A DNA stretch of 11,681 bases from positions 1-11,681 of the forward strand of contig JBAZJM010000138.1 of NCBI GenBank assembly GCA_041651315.1. Direction: 5' to 3'. The notes below the pieces were generated by a model, which was not told the origin of the DNA, made no database searches, and saw only the letters and a program-made list of their open reading frames with translations. The DNA is from CAITYL01 sp041651315 (lineage in GTDB: Bacteria > Verrucomicrobiota > Lentisphaeria > Oligosphaerales > CAITYL01). This document shows, one piece after another, positions 5,782-11,681 of this stretch; within the stretch, counting starts at the first letter, position 1; the number at the start of each line of letters is the position of its first letter. The translations under genes were made by a program, and so were the position numbers.

Positions 5782-5857
5782 GGGCAATTCTCATCCGGCT
5801 GTCTCAGGGACGCCAAACGATTGCCCGAAAAACACCGTCGATACCCATCCCCCGCGG
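5782..5857. other. Convergent intergenic gap with short inverted repeat
   Basis: GGGCAAT (5782-5788) and ATTGCCC (5820-5826) form a 7-bp stem with a 31-nt loop between two convergent genes, followed by GAAAAAC on the plus strand. It could act as a shared terminator but lacks a T-tract. A degenerate trace of the interspersed repeat (GTCGATACC) is at 5838-5846. Confidence 0.3.
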
Positions 5858-6979
5858 TCAGAGCAGGCGGGCGATGGTGTCGACCACGAACTGGCGCTGC
5901 TCGCCGGTGGTTTCCGGATAGATCGGCAGGGCCAGGGATTCGGCGGCGGCGCGCTCGCTTTCGGGGAAGGCGCCGGCTTTGCCGCCGAGGTTGGCGAAGC
6001 AGGGCTGGAGGTGCAGCGGCACGGGGTAATAGACCTCGCAGCCGACCCCGGCGGCCTTGAGCCCGTCCCAGACCGCCTGGCGTTTGGCGGCGGGCAGGCG
6101 GATGCAGTACTGGTTGTAAACGTGGCGGGTGCACCACGGCTGGACGACGGGCAGGACGACCTGGGCGGCGGCCGCGGGGGCGGCGGCAAAACGGCGGGCG
6201 TAGTCGGCGGCATTGGCCTGGCGGGCGGCGGTCCAGGCGTCCAGGTGCTTGAGCTTGACCGAGAGCACGGCGGCCTGCAGGGCGTCGAGGCGGAAATTGC
6301 CGCCGACATGGTGGTGGTAGTAGCGCGGCTCCATGCCATGGTTGCGGTACTGGCGGAGGAGCGGCAGGCGGGCGGGATCGCGGACGGTGACCAAGCCGCC
6401 GTCGCCGAAACCGCCGAGGTTTTTGCTGGGGAAGAAGGAGAAGCAGCCGTAGTCGCCGACGCTGCCGGCGCGGCGGCCGCGGTATTCGGCGCCGACGGCC
6501 TGGCAGGCGTCCTCGATGACCACCAGGCGGTGCTTGGCGGCGAGTTCGAGCAGCGGGCCGAGGTCGGCGGTCTGGCCGAACAGGTGCACGGGCATGATGG
6601 CGCGGGTGCGCGGGGTGATGCAGCGGGCGACGGCGGCGGGATCGAGGTTGAACGACTGCGGCTCGATGTCGGCGAACACCGGGGTGGCGCCGGTGCGGGC
6701 GATGGCGCCGCCGGTGGCGAAGAAGGTGTAGGGGGAGGTGATGACCTCGTGGCCGGGGCCGATGTCTTCGAGCATCAGGCAGACCAGCAGGGCATCGGAA
6801 CCGGAGGTGACGCCGACGGCGCCGGCGGCGCCGCAATAGGCGGCCATCTCCTGTTCAAAGCGGTCGACGCGGGGGCCGAGGATGAAGGCCTGGGCGTCGC
6901 ACACCTCGTCGATGGCGTGGCGGATCTCTTCGCGCAGGGCCTGGTACTGGGGCTTGAGGTCGAGCAGGGGTACGTGCAT
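5858..6979 (-). CDS. DegT/DnrJ/EryC1/StrS-family PLP-dependent sugar aminotransferase, 373 aa
   Basis: This family transfers an amino group, usually from glutamate, to a nucleotide-linked keto-sugar, making amino sugars for LPS, O-antigen, capsule or glycans. The start MHVPLLDLKPQYQAL is typical. Residues 57-66 (VTSGSDALLV) and 83-92 (PYTFFATGGA) are the substrate and PLP-phosphate segments. EDACQAVGAEY (156-166) has the cofactor-contacting aspartate D157. FSFFPSKNLGGFGDGG (180-195) holds K186, the expected Schiff-base lysine. VYNQYCIRL (287-295) and YYPVPLHLQPCF (317-328) match the conserved C-terminal part. The length is typical and no key residue is missing. Its ATG follows the lptD stop codon by 2 nt, so the genes are almost certainly co-transcribed and perhaps translationally coupled. 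An open frame upstream to 7336 lies inside lptD and is not part of this protein. The exact sugar is unknown. Confidence 0.93.
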   Translation of the reverse strand: MHVPLLDLKPQYQALREEIRHAIDEVCDAQAFILGPRVDRFEQEMAAYCGAAGAVGVTSGSDALLVCLMLEDIGPGHEVITSPYTFFATGGAIARTGATPVFADIEPQSFNLDPAAVARCITPRTRAIMPVHLFGQTADLGPLLELAAKHRLVVIEDACQAVGAEYRGRRAGSVGDYGCFSFFPSKNLGGFGDGGLVTVRDPARLPLLRQYRNHGMEPRYYHHHVGGNFRLDALQAAVLSVKLKHLDAWTAARQANAADYARRFAAAPAAAAQVVLPVVQPWCTRHVYNQYCIRLPAAKRQAVWDGLKAAGVGCEVYYPVPLHLQPCFANLGGKAGAFPESERAAAESLALPIYPETTGEQRQFVVDTIARLL

Positions 6980-6981
6980 GG

Positions 6982-9387
6982 TTAGAAGCTGGTGTCGATG
7001 CCGATCTGGGGATCGGCCTTGAGGTAGAAGATGAGCATGACGTTGAAGCTGTCGTCGGCGTTTTGCTCGAGGCGCAGGGCGCCGATCCAGCAGTGGAGGT
7101 CGCGGGAGATCTCGTACGTTTGGGAGGCGAGGCGGTTGCCGAGGATGTCGTAGCGGTATTCGACGCGGCCGGCGGTTTTGGCGTTGATGGGGAAGGAGCT
7201 GCCGAGGGTGATGAAGTGGCCGTCGTCGAACGCGTGGGGGAAGATGGTGTCGCCGCCGACGGAGGTGAGGTCGCTGCCCATGGAATAGACGGTGCGCGGG
7301 GTGTACTGGTCGCGGTAGAGGTAGGAGACGTCCCACAGCACGGTCTTGGGATCGCCGTAGGTGGCGCCGATGCGGCCGCCGTCGACCTTGTTTTCGCCCA
7401 TGTCGGCGAGCAGGTGGCCGTGGAATTTCAGGTATTCGCGGGGGGAGAAGGTGGCGCGGGTGCCGAAGTAGCCGGGGCCGTCGAGTTCCTCGGCGCCGTC
7501 CTCCTTGGTGAAGGGGAAGTCGGCGTAGTTTTCCAGGGAGGCCAGGGTGTAGATGCGCTGGCTGCGGCGGGTTTCCCAGCGCTGGCGGACGCCGGTGCGG
7601 ACGAAGTTCTGCTCGGTCAGGCGGTCCACCTCGTCGAAGAAATAGAGGTTGTCGCGGTTTTCGGAGGGGTCGGCGACGTAGGTGTAGTTGGCGTAGGGCT
7701 GGACGACGTGGCGCAGGCCGTTGATTTCGAGATAGTCATTCTTCGTTTTCTGCCAGGTGCGGTAGAACTTGGTGGAGGCTTCGAGGCCGGCCTCGCCGGT
7801 GATCCGGGTGACTTCGCCGCCCTCGTCGTCGTAATTGGTGACCGGGACGGTGCTCTTGTAGTTGTCGGGGTCGTCGGCGGTGAGGTTGTTGTTGAGCTCG
7901 CTGGTGGTGACGGCCTTCTTGCTGCTCTGGCTGTAGTAGGTGGCGCGGACGCCGGCGCGCGGGACGATCTGGACGGTGTCCTGGAGCTTGAAGGGGGCGT
8001 AGAACATGTGGGTGGTGTCGATGCGGGTGGCCTCGTAGTCATCGGGGCTGGCCAGCGGCTTGCCGTCCTCGCCGTCGGGGCGGTCATAGTCGTAGTCGCG
8101 CCAGCTCATGTGCAAGTTGGCGACGGTGGTTTCGCTCTGGTAATAGAACGGGGAGTCGGCGAGGCGCTGGCGGGGCATCTGCAGGCGGACGGCGGGCAGG
8201 GTTTCGACGGCCGATTCGAAGGTGTTGATGCGCGGCCGGACGTAGCCGGAGAGGGCGAAGCGGTTCTGGTCCCAGGTCAAGTCGCCGAAGCTTTTGGGCT
8301 GGGGATTGCTGCGGTATTCGTTTTCGAACCAGTCCTCGAGCATGTCGATGTCGCTGAGGGCGTCGGCGCGCAGGCGCAGGGTGAGGTCGTCGGGGAGGTC
8401 GGTGCGGTGGTAGGCCTCGACGCGGTAGCGCTCGCGGGTTTCATCGAAGCGGCGGGTCTGCCCCTCGGAGGTGGTGGGCGGGTCGCTGTCTTCCATGCCG
8501 TAGACCAGGACTTCGGTGGAGGAGTCGCCCTTGCGGTGGGTCACCTTGGTGCCGGCGGCGACACCGCGCTTGGTGCGGCCTTCGAGGATGCCGTCGACGC
8601 TCAGGCCGGGGGCGACGTCGAAGGTCTTGGTGACCAGCAGGAAGCCGCCCCAGGCGCTGCTGTAGCCGGGCCGGATGGTAAAGCCGGAGTTGCCCTGGGT
8701 GCTGCCGCTGTAGGTGATGGGGGGGGTGAGCGGAATTTCGAACAGGCGGACGACCATGCCGTAGGCCTTGTAGCGGCCGTCGGGGTAATAGACAATGCGT
8801 TTGGCGGAGATCGCATAGTGCGGTTTGCCCCCCACCTCGTTGAGGTGGCTGCACGAGGACATCCGGGCCTGGCCGATCTCCACCTCGCCCTTGCGGTTGT
8901 AGGCGCCGGAGGCGCCGCGGAAAAACCACGGATCGGCGAAGGCGCGGTATTCGCCGACGCGGAATTCGCGGGTTTCCAGGTTGCCGGTGATGGCATCGCC
9001 TTCCCAGGTGAACACGCCGCGCTGGAGCTTGACGTGCCCTTTGGCGGAGACGACCTTGGTGTAGAGGTTGGCGCTGAGCTCGTCGGCGGTGAGGACCACT
9101 TCCTCAAAGAGCAGGCGGATGTTGCCGCGGCCGTAGGCCTCGCCGGTGTCGGGGCGGAACTCGTACTGGTCGGCCTGGATGTCGATGGGGCTGTTTTTGC
9201 CGCCGATGGACAGCTTGTCCGCGGCCTGTTTCAGGTCCTTCATGCCGGCCGTGGCGGGGGCGGGGGCCGCAGCCGGCGGCGGCGGCGGGGTGTCCGCCGC
9301 ACCGGCGAGGGCGGCTGCCGCCAGCGCCAGCAGCGCGAACCACGCCGGGCGAAGTCGTGTTGGGGACTGCCCGTTCTGCCTGGTCAT
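6982..9387 (-). CDS. lptD: LPS-assembly protein LptD (OstA), outer-membrane LPS translocon, 801 aa
   Basis: LptD is the outer-membrane beta-barrel that, plugged by LptE, inserts LPS into the outer leaflet. Residues 1-31 are a signal peptide (ALLALAAAALAGAA), followed by a Pro/Ala-rich linker (33-47). Residues about 66-175 form the OstA/LptA-like jellyroll: IDIQADQYEFRPDTGEAYGR, VVLTADELSANLYTK, VVSAKGHVKL. Then MSSCSHLNE and AKRIVYYPDGRYKAYGMVVRLFEIPL match the conserved linker to the barrel. Residues about 220-801 are rich in alternating aromatic strands, ending RDLHCWIGALRLEQ and a C-terminal phenylalanine typical of BAM substrates. The only cysteines are C179 and C766, in positions expected for the N-domain to barrel disulfide that matures LptD. 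AAGGA precedes the ATG by about 8 nt. A promoter is at 9469-9497. No lptE, lptA or lptB is visible nearby. Confidence 0.93.
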   Translation of the reverse strand: MTRQNGQSPTRLRPAWFALLALAAAALAGAADTPPPPPAAAPAPATAGMKDLKQAADKLSIGGKNSPIDIQADQYEFRPDTGEAYGRGNIRLLFEEVVLTADELSANLYTKVVSAKGHVKLQRGVFTWEGDAITGNLETREFRVGEYRAFADPWFFRGASGAYNRKGEVEIGQARMSSCSHLNEVGGKPHYAISAKRIVYYPDGRYKAYGMVVRLFEIPLTPPITYSGSTQGNSGFTIRPGYSSAWGGFLLVTKTFDVAPGLSVDGILEGRTKRGVAAGTKVTHRKGDSSTEVLVYGMEDSDPPTTSEGQTRRFDETRERYRVEAYHRTDLPDDLTLRLRADALSDIDMLEDWFENEYRSNPQPKSFGDLTWDQNRFALSGYVRPRINTFESAVETLPAVRLQMPRQRLADSPFYYQSETTVANLHMSWRDYDYDRPDGEDGKPLASPDDYEATRIDTTHMFYAPFKLQDTVQIVPRAGVRATYYSQSSKKAVTTSELNNNLTADDPDNYKSTVPVTNYDDEGGEVTRITGEAGLEASTKFYRTWQKTKNDYLEINGLRHVVQPYANYTYVADPSENRDNLYFFDEVDRLTEQNFVRTGVRQRWETRRSQRIYTLASLENYADFPFTKEDGAEELDGPGYFGTRATFSPREYLKFHGHLLADMGENKVDGGRIGATYGDPKTVLWDVSYLYRDQYTPRTVYSMGSDLTSVGGDTIFPHAFDDGHFITLGSSFPINAKTAGRVEYRYDILGNRLASQTYEISRDLHCWIGALRLEQNADDSFNVMLIFYLKADPQIGIDTSF

Positions 9388-9468
9388 GCCGCGTCCTTTC
9401 CCTCGGTCTGCATGTGCGCGGGCGGCCGGGCCCTGCGCTCAAAAACAACCCCGCACATAAAAAGCATC

Positions 9469-9497
9469 ACTATAACGGGACGCGTGGCGGTTGCGAA
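9469..9497 (-). promoter_or_regulatory. Promoter of the lptD-aminotransferase operon
   Basis: On the minus strand TTCGCA (-35, 9492-9497) and TATAGT (-10, 9469-9474) are separated by exactly 17 bp. This leaves an untranslated leader of roughly 75 nt before lptD. The -10 is the same hexamer as at the tRNA-Gly promoter. The -35 matches four of six consensus positions. Confidence 0.6.
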
Positions 9498-9535
9498 CGG
9501 CCGCGGCGGGGGCGTGCGTGCGGCCGGCCGCCGGT

Positions 9536-10072
9536 TTACAGCCGTTTGGCCAGGCGCAGAGCGGCGCCGCTGGCGGCCTGGCCGTGGCAGAGGGCGATGG
9601 CCAGGGCGTCGGTGGCGTCATCGGCGGTCTGGGCCGCGGTCAATCCCAGCCGGGTGGCCACAATTTGGGCCACCTGCTCCTTGGAGGCGTTGCCGAAGCC
9701 GCAGACGGCCTGCTTGGCCCGCATCGGGGCGTATTCGTAGAGCGGCACGTCGCGTTCGGCCAGCCAGGCGATGGCCACCCCGCGGGCGGCTCCCAGCACC
9801 ATGGCGGTGCGGGCGTTTTTGAAGAAGAAGCCGCCTTCGATGGCGGCGACCTCCGGATGATAGGCGTCGATCAGTTCGCGGATGCCGCCGGCCAGCCGCC
9901 GGAGGCATTCGCTCAGGGGGTGCTTGGCGGTGGTGCGGATGACGCCGCAGTCGACGGCGCGGAAACCGCCGCGCCCGTCCGGGTCCACCACGCCGTAGCC
10001 GGTGCAGCGCAGTGAGACGTCCAGGCCGAGGATGCGGCCCGGACAGGGCGGATGGAGGGGAGCGGCGGGCAT
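9536..10072 (-). CDS. ruvC: Crossover junction endodeoxyribonuclease RuvC, 178 aa
   Basis: RuvC cuts Holliday junctions symmetrically as a dimer together with the RuvAB branch-migration motor, in the cytoplasm. The four acidic catalytic residues are visible: D18 in ILGLDVSLRCTGYG, E79 in AAIEGGFFFKNARTA, and D152 and D155 in ADDATDALAIALCH. GAARGVA (94-100) and ASKEQVAQIV (129-138) are also family hallmarks. The length is slightly above the usual 160-175, because of an N-terminal tail MPAAPLHPPCP. The ATG at 10072 is the only sensible start, since the frame upstream runs through a palindromic repeat. No Shine-Dalgarno is visible: the 13 nt before the ATG are mostly C and T. ruvA and ruvB are not in the window. 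The preceding AsmA-like gene ends 55 bp upstream. Confidence 0.93.
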   Translation of the reverse strand: MPAAPLHPPCPGRILGLDVSLRCTGYGVVDPDGRGGFRAVDCGVIRTTAKHPLSECLRRLAGGIRELIDAYHPEVAAIEGGFFFKNARTAMVLGAARGVAIAWLAERDVPLYEYAPMRAKQAVCGFGNASKEQVAQIVATRLGLTAAQTADDATDALAIALCHGQAASGAALRLAKRL

Positions 10073-10085
10073 GGGATAAAGGGGG

Positions 10086-10113
10086 GTAGGGGCGACCGGC
10101 CGGTCGCCCCTAC
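10086..10113. repeat. Perfect 28-bp palindrome (REP-like)
   Basis: The left half GTAGGGGCGACCGG is followed directly by its exact reverse complement. The element lies between the AsmA-like stop codon (14 bp away) and the ruvC start (13 bp away). GC-rich palindromes of this form (TAGGGGCGACC...GGTCGCCCCTA) are known as dispersed intergenic elements in many bacterial genomes. As RNA it would form a strong hairpin just before ruvC. It lacks a T-tract. Confidence 0.85.
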
Positions 10114-10127
10114 GGCGGTGGCCGCGG

Positions 10128-10931
10128 TTATTTTGAGAAGAGGCCCTTGGCGCTGTCCAACAGTTTGCCGGCGCCTTCGGTGACGGCCTTGCCGGCATTG
10201 GCGGCGGCTCTGCCGGCCGCCTTGCCCGCATCGCCAAGGCTGCCGACCGCCGTGGTGGCGGCCTTGGAAATGGAATCAAACACCGCGTTGAACATTTCCG
10301 TGGTGGCGTCGGCCATGCTGGTTTCCTTCTCCTTGCCGATGTCGCGCAGCTCCACTGTCGGCAGCGGCACCGGCACGACCTTGCCGGCCATGAAGGTGGC
10401 GCTGACGTTGATCGTGCCGCCGGTGACCAGGAAGTGGTCGATCAGCACCTTCTTGCCGGGCTTCTTCGGCTCTGCCGGTTTCGCTTCGGCGGCCGGCTTT
10501 GCTTCGGGCTTGGCCTGGCCGGCGCCGGTGAAGGCGGCGACGTTCTTCTGGATCTGCCCGATGTTGCTGCCGTCCATGGCGATTTCGTAGGTGATCTCCG
10601 GCGCCTCAACGCGGATTTCGCGGATGTGGAGGGTGTCGCTGAGCAGGGACATCGGCGCCAGTTCCACCCGGATCAGGCCGACCTTGACCGCGGCCGGGGT
10701 CTTGTAGCCCGCGGGATTGCCCACGGTCACCCCCTGGATTTCGGCGAACCCGCGCAGCAGGCGCAGCTTGACCGAGTCGACGGTCAGCGGTGCCCCGATG
10801 GCCTTGGGACCGACTTGCTCGACCACCGCCTTGATGGACGCCCCCAAATAGAAATTCAGCCACAGGAAAAACACCGCGGCCACCACGATGATCGCCAGCA
10901 GCCCGTACTTGAGCGGTTTTCCCAGTTTCAT
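10128..10931 (-). CDS. AsmA-like inner-membrane-anchored protein, 267 aa
   Basis: Residues 1-7 are basic and residues about 8-30 form one transmembrane anchor (YGLLAIIVVAAVFFLWLNFY). Residues about 32-135 match the N-terminal AsmA/DUF748-like pattern: IKAVVEQVGPKAIGAPLTVD, VKLRLLRGFAEIQGVTVGNP, VRIEL-type strand IRVELAPMSLLSDTLHIREI, VEAPEITYEI. AsmA-family proteins lie in the periplasm and are linked to lipid transport or outer-membrane assembly. Residues about 139-160 are a low-complexity KPEAKP/AEPKKP linker. Residues 162-200 are a second short strand-rich part. Residues about 220-267 are an Ala/Gly/Lys-rich, probably helical tail (DAGKAAGRAAANAGKAV). It is much shorter than full AsmA. GGAGGT sits 9 nt before the ATG. 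A function in envelope lipid handling is inference from family and context. Confidence 0.72.
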   Translation of the reverse strand: MKLGKPLKYGLLAIIVVAAVFFLWLNFYLGASIKAVVEQVGPKAIGAPLTVDSVKLRLLRGFAEIQGVTVGNPAGYKTPAAVKVGLIRVELAPMSLLSDTLHIREIRVEAPEITYEIAMDGSNIGQIQKNVAAFTGAGQAKPEAKPAAEAKPAEPKKPGKKVLIDHFLVTGGTINVSATFMAGKVVPVPLPTVELRDIGKEKETSMADATTEMFNAVFDSISKAATTAVGSLGDAGKAAGRAAANAGKAVTEGAGKLLDSAKGLFSK

Positions 10932-10965
10932 GTTGGTTGTACCTCCAATGCGTTGATGATCCCGC

Positions 10966-10998
10966 GGCGGCGGCCCGCCGCCCCATTTGCGAACTATA
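10966..10998 (-). promoter_or_regulatory. Candidate -10 and leader hairpin of the AsmA-like gene
   Basis: TATAGT on the minus strand (10993-10998) is the same -10 hexamer seen at lptD and tRNA-Gly, but the -35 region (TGTGCC at 17 bp) is poor. Downstream in the leader a 6-bp stem (GGCGGC / GCCGCC, 10966-10982) would form just after transcription starts, before the ribosome site. Confidence 0.4.
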
Positions 10999-11197
10999 AA
11001 CCTTCCGCTGGGAAAGGCACAGGATTCGCTGTCCCCATGGGGGCCTGTCCGTTTTGACCGGTCACTCCCGCGCCCAGGAGTGGCGCTACGTTCCCGGCTC
11101 TGAAAGGCGCGGGTGTCCGGGTGGCGTCGGTCACGGATCGAACGAATTCACGTTAATAGGGTGAAAGGGGTGCGCGGCTGACACCGCACTCCGAAGA
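10999..11197. other. Intergenic spacer without a gene
   Basis: No credible coding frame is present. It holds an inverted copy of the 15-mer found at 2950-2964 (11053-11067), a CCCCATGGGG palindrome around 11034-11043, and an A/T-rich segment near 11145-11165. It leads into the hairpin cluster. Confidence 0.5.
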
Positions 11198-11308
11198 CAG
11201 CCTGAAGGCTGGACTCAAACCCGGGGCGCCGGTCGTTTGAGTTCACGCTTTAGCGTGTCTGGCTTGGGCATAAGTACGGAGGGAAGAGCGGGTTCGTCCC
11301 GGAGGGAC
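11198..11308. repeat. Cluster of four short hairpins
   Basis: Four perfect stems follow each other. They are CAGCC-TGAA-GGCTG (11198-11211), ACTCAAAC...GTTTGAGT with an inner CCGG-GGCG-CCGG (11213-11242), CACGC-TTTA-GCGTG (11244-11257) and GTCCC-GGA-GGGAC (11296-11308). Each has a loop of only 3-4 nt, apart from the composite second one. Such strings of small hairpins are typical of dispersed mosaic repeats and not of coding sequence. A short minus-strand open frame across 11215-11424 has no recognisable content. Confidence 0.75.
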
Positions 11309-11318
11309 TGAATGAAAA

Positions 11319-11448
11319 TAGGCAGGGGCTTCAGCCCCTGTTCCGAAAAATGAAACGATGGCGTGCCGTAGTTACGCCGCGATTCGCCGCGTACCTGACG
11401 GCACGCGCAATGGGGAGCGGGCAAAACAGGGGCTGAAGCCCCTGCCTA
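11319..11448. repeat. 130-bp element with perfect 24-bp terminal inverted repeats (REPIN/MITE-like)
   Basis: The left arm 11319-11342 starts TAGGCAGGGGCTTCAGCCCC, and the right arm 11425-11448 is its exact reverse complement. Each arm is itself a hairpin (CAGGGGC-TTCA-GCCCCTG). Inside is a second inverted pair GCGTGCCGT (11361-11369) / ACGGCACGC (11398-11406). The nested structure resembles REPIN elements mobilised by RAYT transposases, or a small MITE. No transposase is in the window. The right arm ends exactly where the group II intron begins. Confidence 0.75.
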
Positions 11449-11681
11449 GTGCGCCAGTGGGCGCACTCATGTAAGGAGGTGCAAGTCCTTCTCAAACTGA
11501 ACCTTTCAGGTTTGTACCCGACCGTAACTGCATCCGTCGCGAGACGGGGTGGGAAGCAACGGAAGGGGAACGGACAGCCCGCAGGATAACGAACGTGATT
11601 CGGCCAGGTGCATTGGCGAGCCTGCTAGGCTACGGCGAAGTCCATGCCCGTGTGGAGTAATGATCTCCCCGCAAGGGAAAT
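11449..11681 (+). mobile_element. Group II intron, 5' part (domain I), cut by window end
   Basis: The sequence begins GTGCG, the group II 5' splice-site consensus. It first folds into a stem GTGCGCC / GGCGCAC (11449-11466). Next comes AAGGAGGTGCAAGTCCTT (11473-11490), the characteristic GGTGCAAGTCC-type hairpin. A stem CCGTC-GCGA-GACGG with a GNRA tetraloop follows at 11534-11547, then GGGAAGCAACGGAAGGGGAA (11550-11569) and GGATAACGAACGTGATTCGG (11584-11603), all in the order found in bacterial domain I RNAs. The reverse transcriptase/maturase ORF, normally in domain IV, would lie beyond the window. It sits directly after a hairpin plus CCTA, the kind of target used by group IIC introns. The subclass cannot be fixed from this part. 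Confidence 0.85.

Noticed and set aside
6980..7336. N-terminal extension of the aminotransferase into lptD
   Set aside because: Family members start at the MHVPLLDLKPQYQ segment. The extra frame is antiparallel-free overlap with lptD and is Arg/Pro-rich shadow sequence.
7063..9822. Very long plus-strand open frame (919 codons) opposite lptD and ruvC
   Set aside because: Its translation is Gly/Ala/Val/Asp-rich without domains. It lies antisense to clear lptD and ruvC and is open only because of high GC at third codon positions.
10073..10279. N-terminal extension of RuvC (start at 10279)
   Set aside because: It would translate the 28-bp palindrome and the end of the AsmA-like gene in another frame. 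RuvC family length and motif position fit the start at 10072.
11449..11681. Could be a riboswitch or other structured RNA
   Set aside because: The ordered GTGCG start, GGTGCAAGTCC hairpin, GNRA stem and later segments fit group II intron domain I, and no riboswitch class I know has this order.

Overview
The window is GC-rich DNA from a Gram-negative bacterium. An LptD-type outer-membrane LPS translocon, several exported proteins with AxA-type signal peptides and an AsmA-like envelope protein show a double membrane. Gene content and style (CsgG-like proteins, a small AsmA-like protein, a GATase1-like exported protein, many interspersed hairpin repeats) would fit the PVC group, for example Lentisphaerota or Verrucomicrobiota. 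That placement is an impression and not a result. Most genes lie on the minus strand; only the thioesterase and the group II intron lie on the plus strand.

Layout: 1-1348 holds two consecutive minus-strand genes for exported CsgG-like proteins, the first cut by the window edge. A terminator-like hairpin and a 16-bp sequence close to the ParB parS consensus lie between them. 1349-1740 is non-coding and repeat-rich. 1741-2799 is an unrecognised exported protein with a GATase1-like C-terminal half. 3086-4582 is a membrane-anchored metallophosphoesterase, preceded by tRNA-Gly(GCC) with a good promoter. 4760-5277 is a repeat cluster: a tandem 16-mer, two copies of an 80-86 bp repeat and an 84-bp imperfect hairpin. 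It leads into a hotdog acyl-CoA thioesterase (5278-5781, plus).

5858-9387 is a tight minus-strand pair, lptD followed after 2 nt by a DegT/DnrJ/EryC1-family sugar aminotransferase, behind a good promoter. This suggests coupling of LPS export with amino-sugar synthesis for LPS or another surface glycan. Upstream are ruvC and an AsmA-like protein, with a perfect 28-bp palindrome between them.

10932-11448 is intergenic and ends in a dense series of short hairpins and a 130-bp element bounded by perfect 24-bp inverted repeats. Exactly at the outer edge of the right repeat arm begins the 5' part of a group II intron (11449 to the window end), placed as expected for an intron that targets hairpins. 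I found no complete new multi-gene system. The most interesting signals are the intron/hairpin junction, the interspersed repeat families, the parS-like site and the phosphoesterase fusion.
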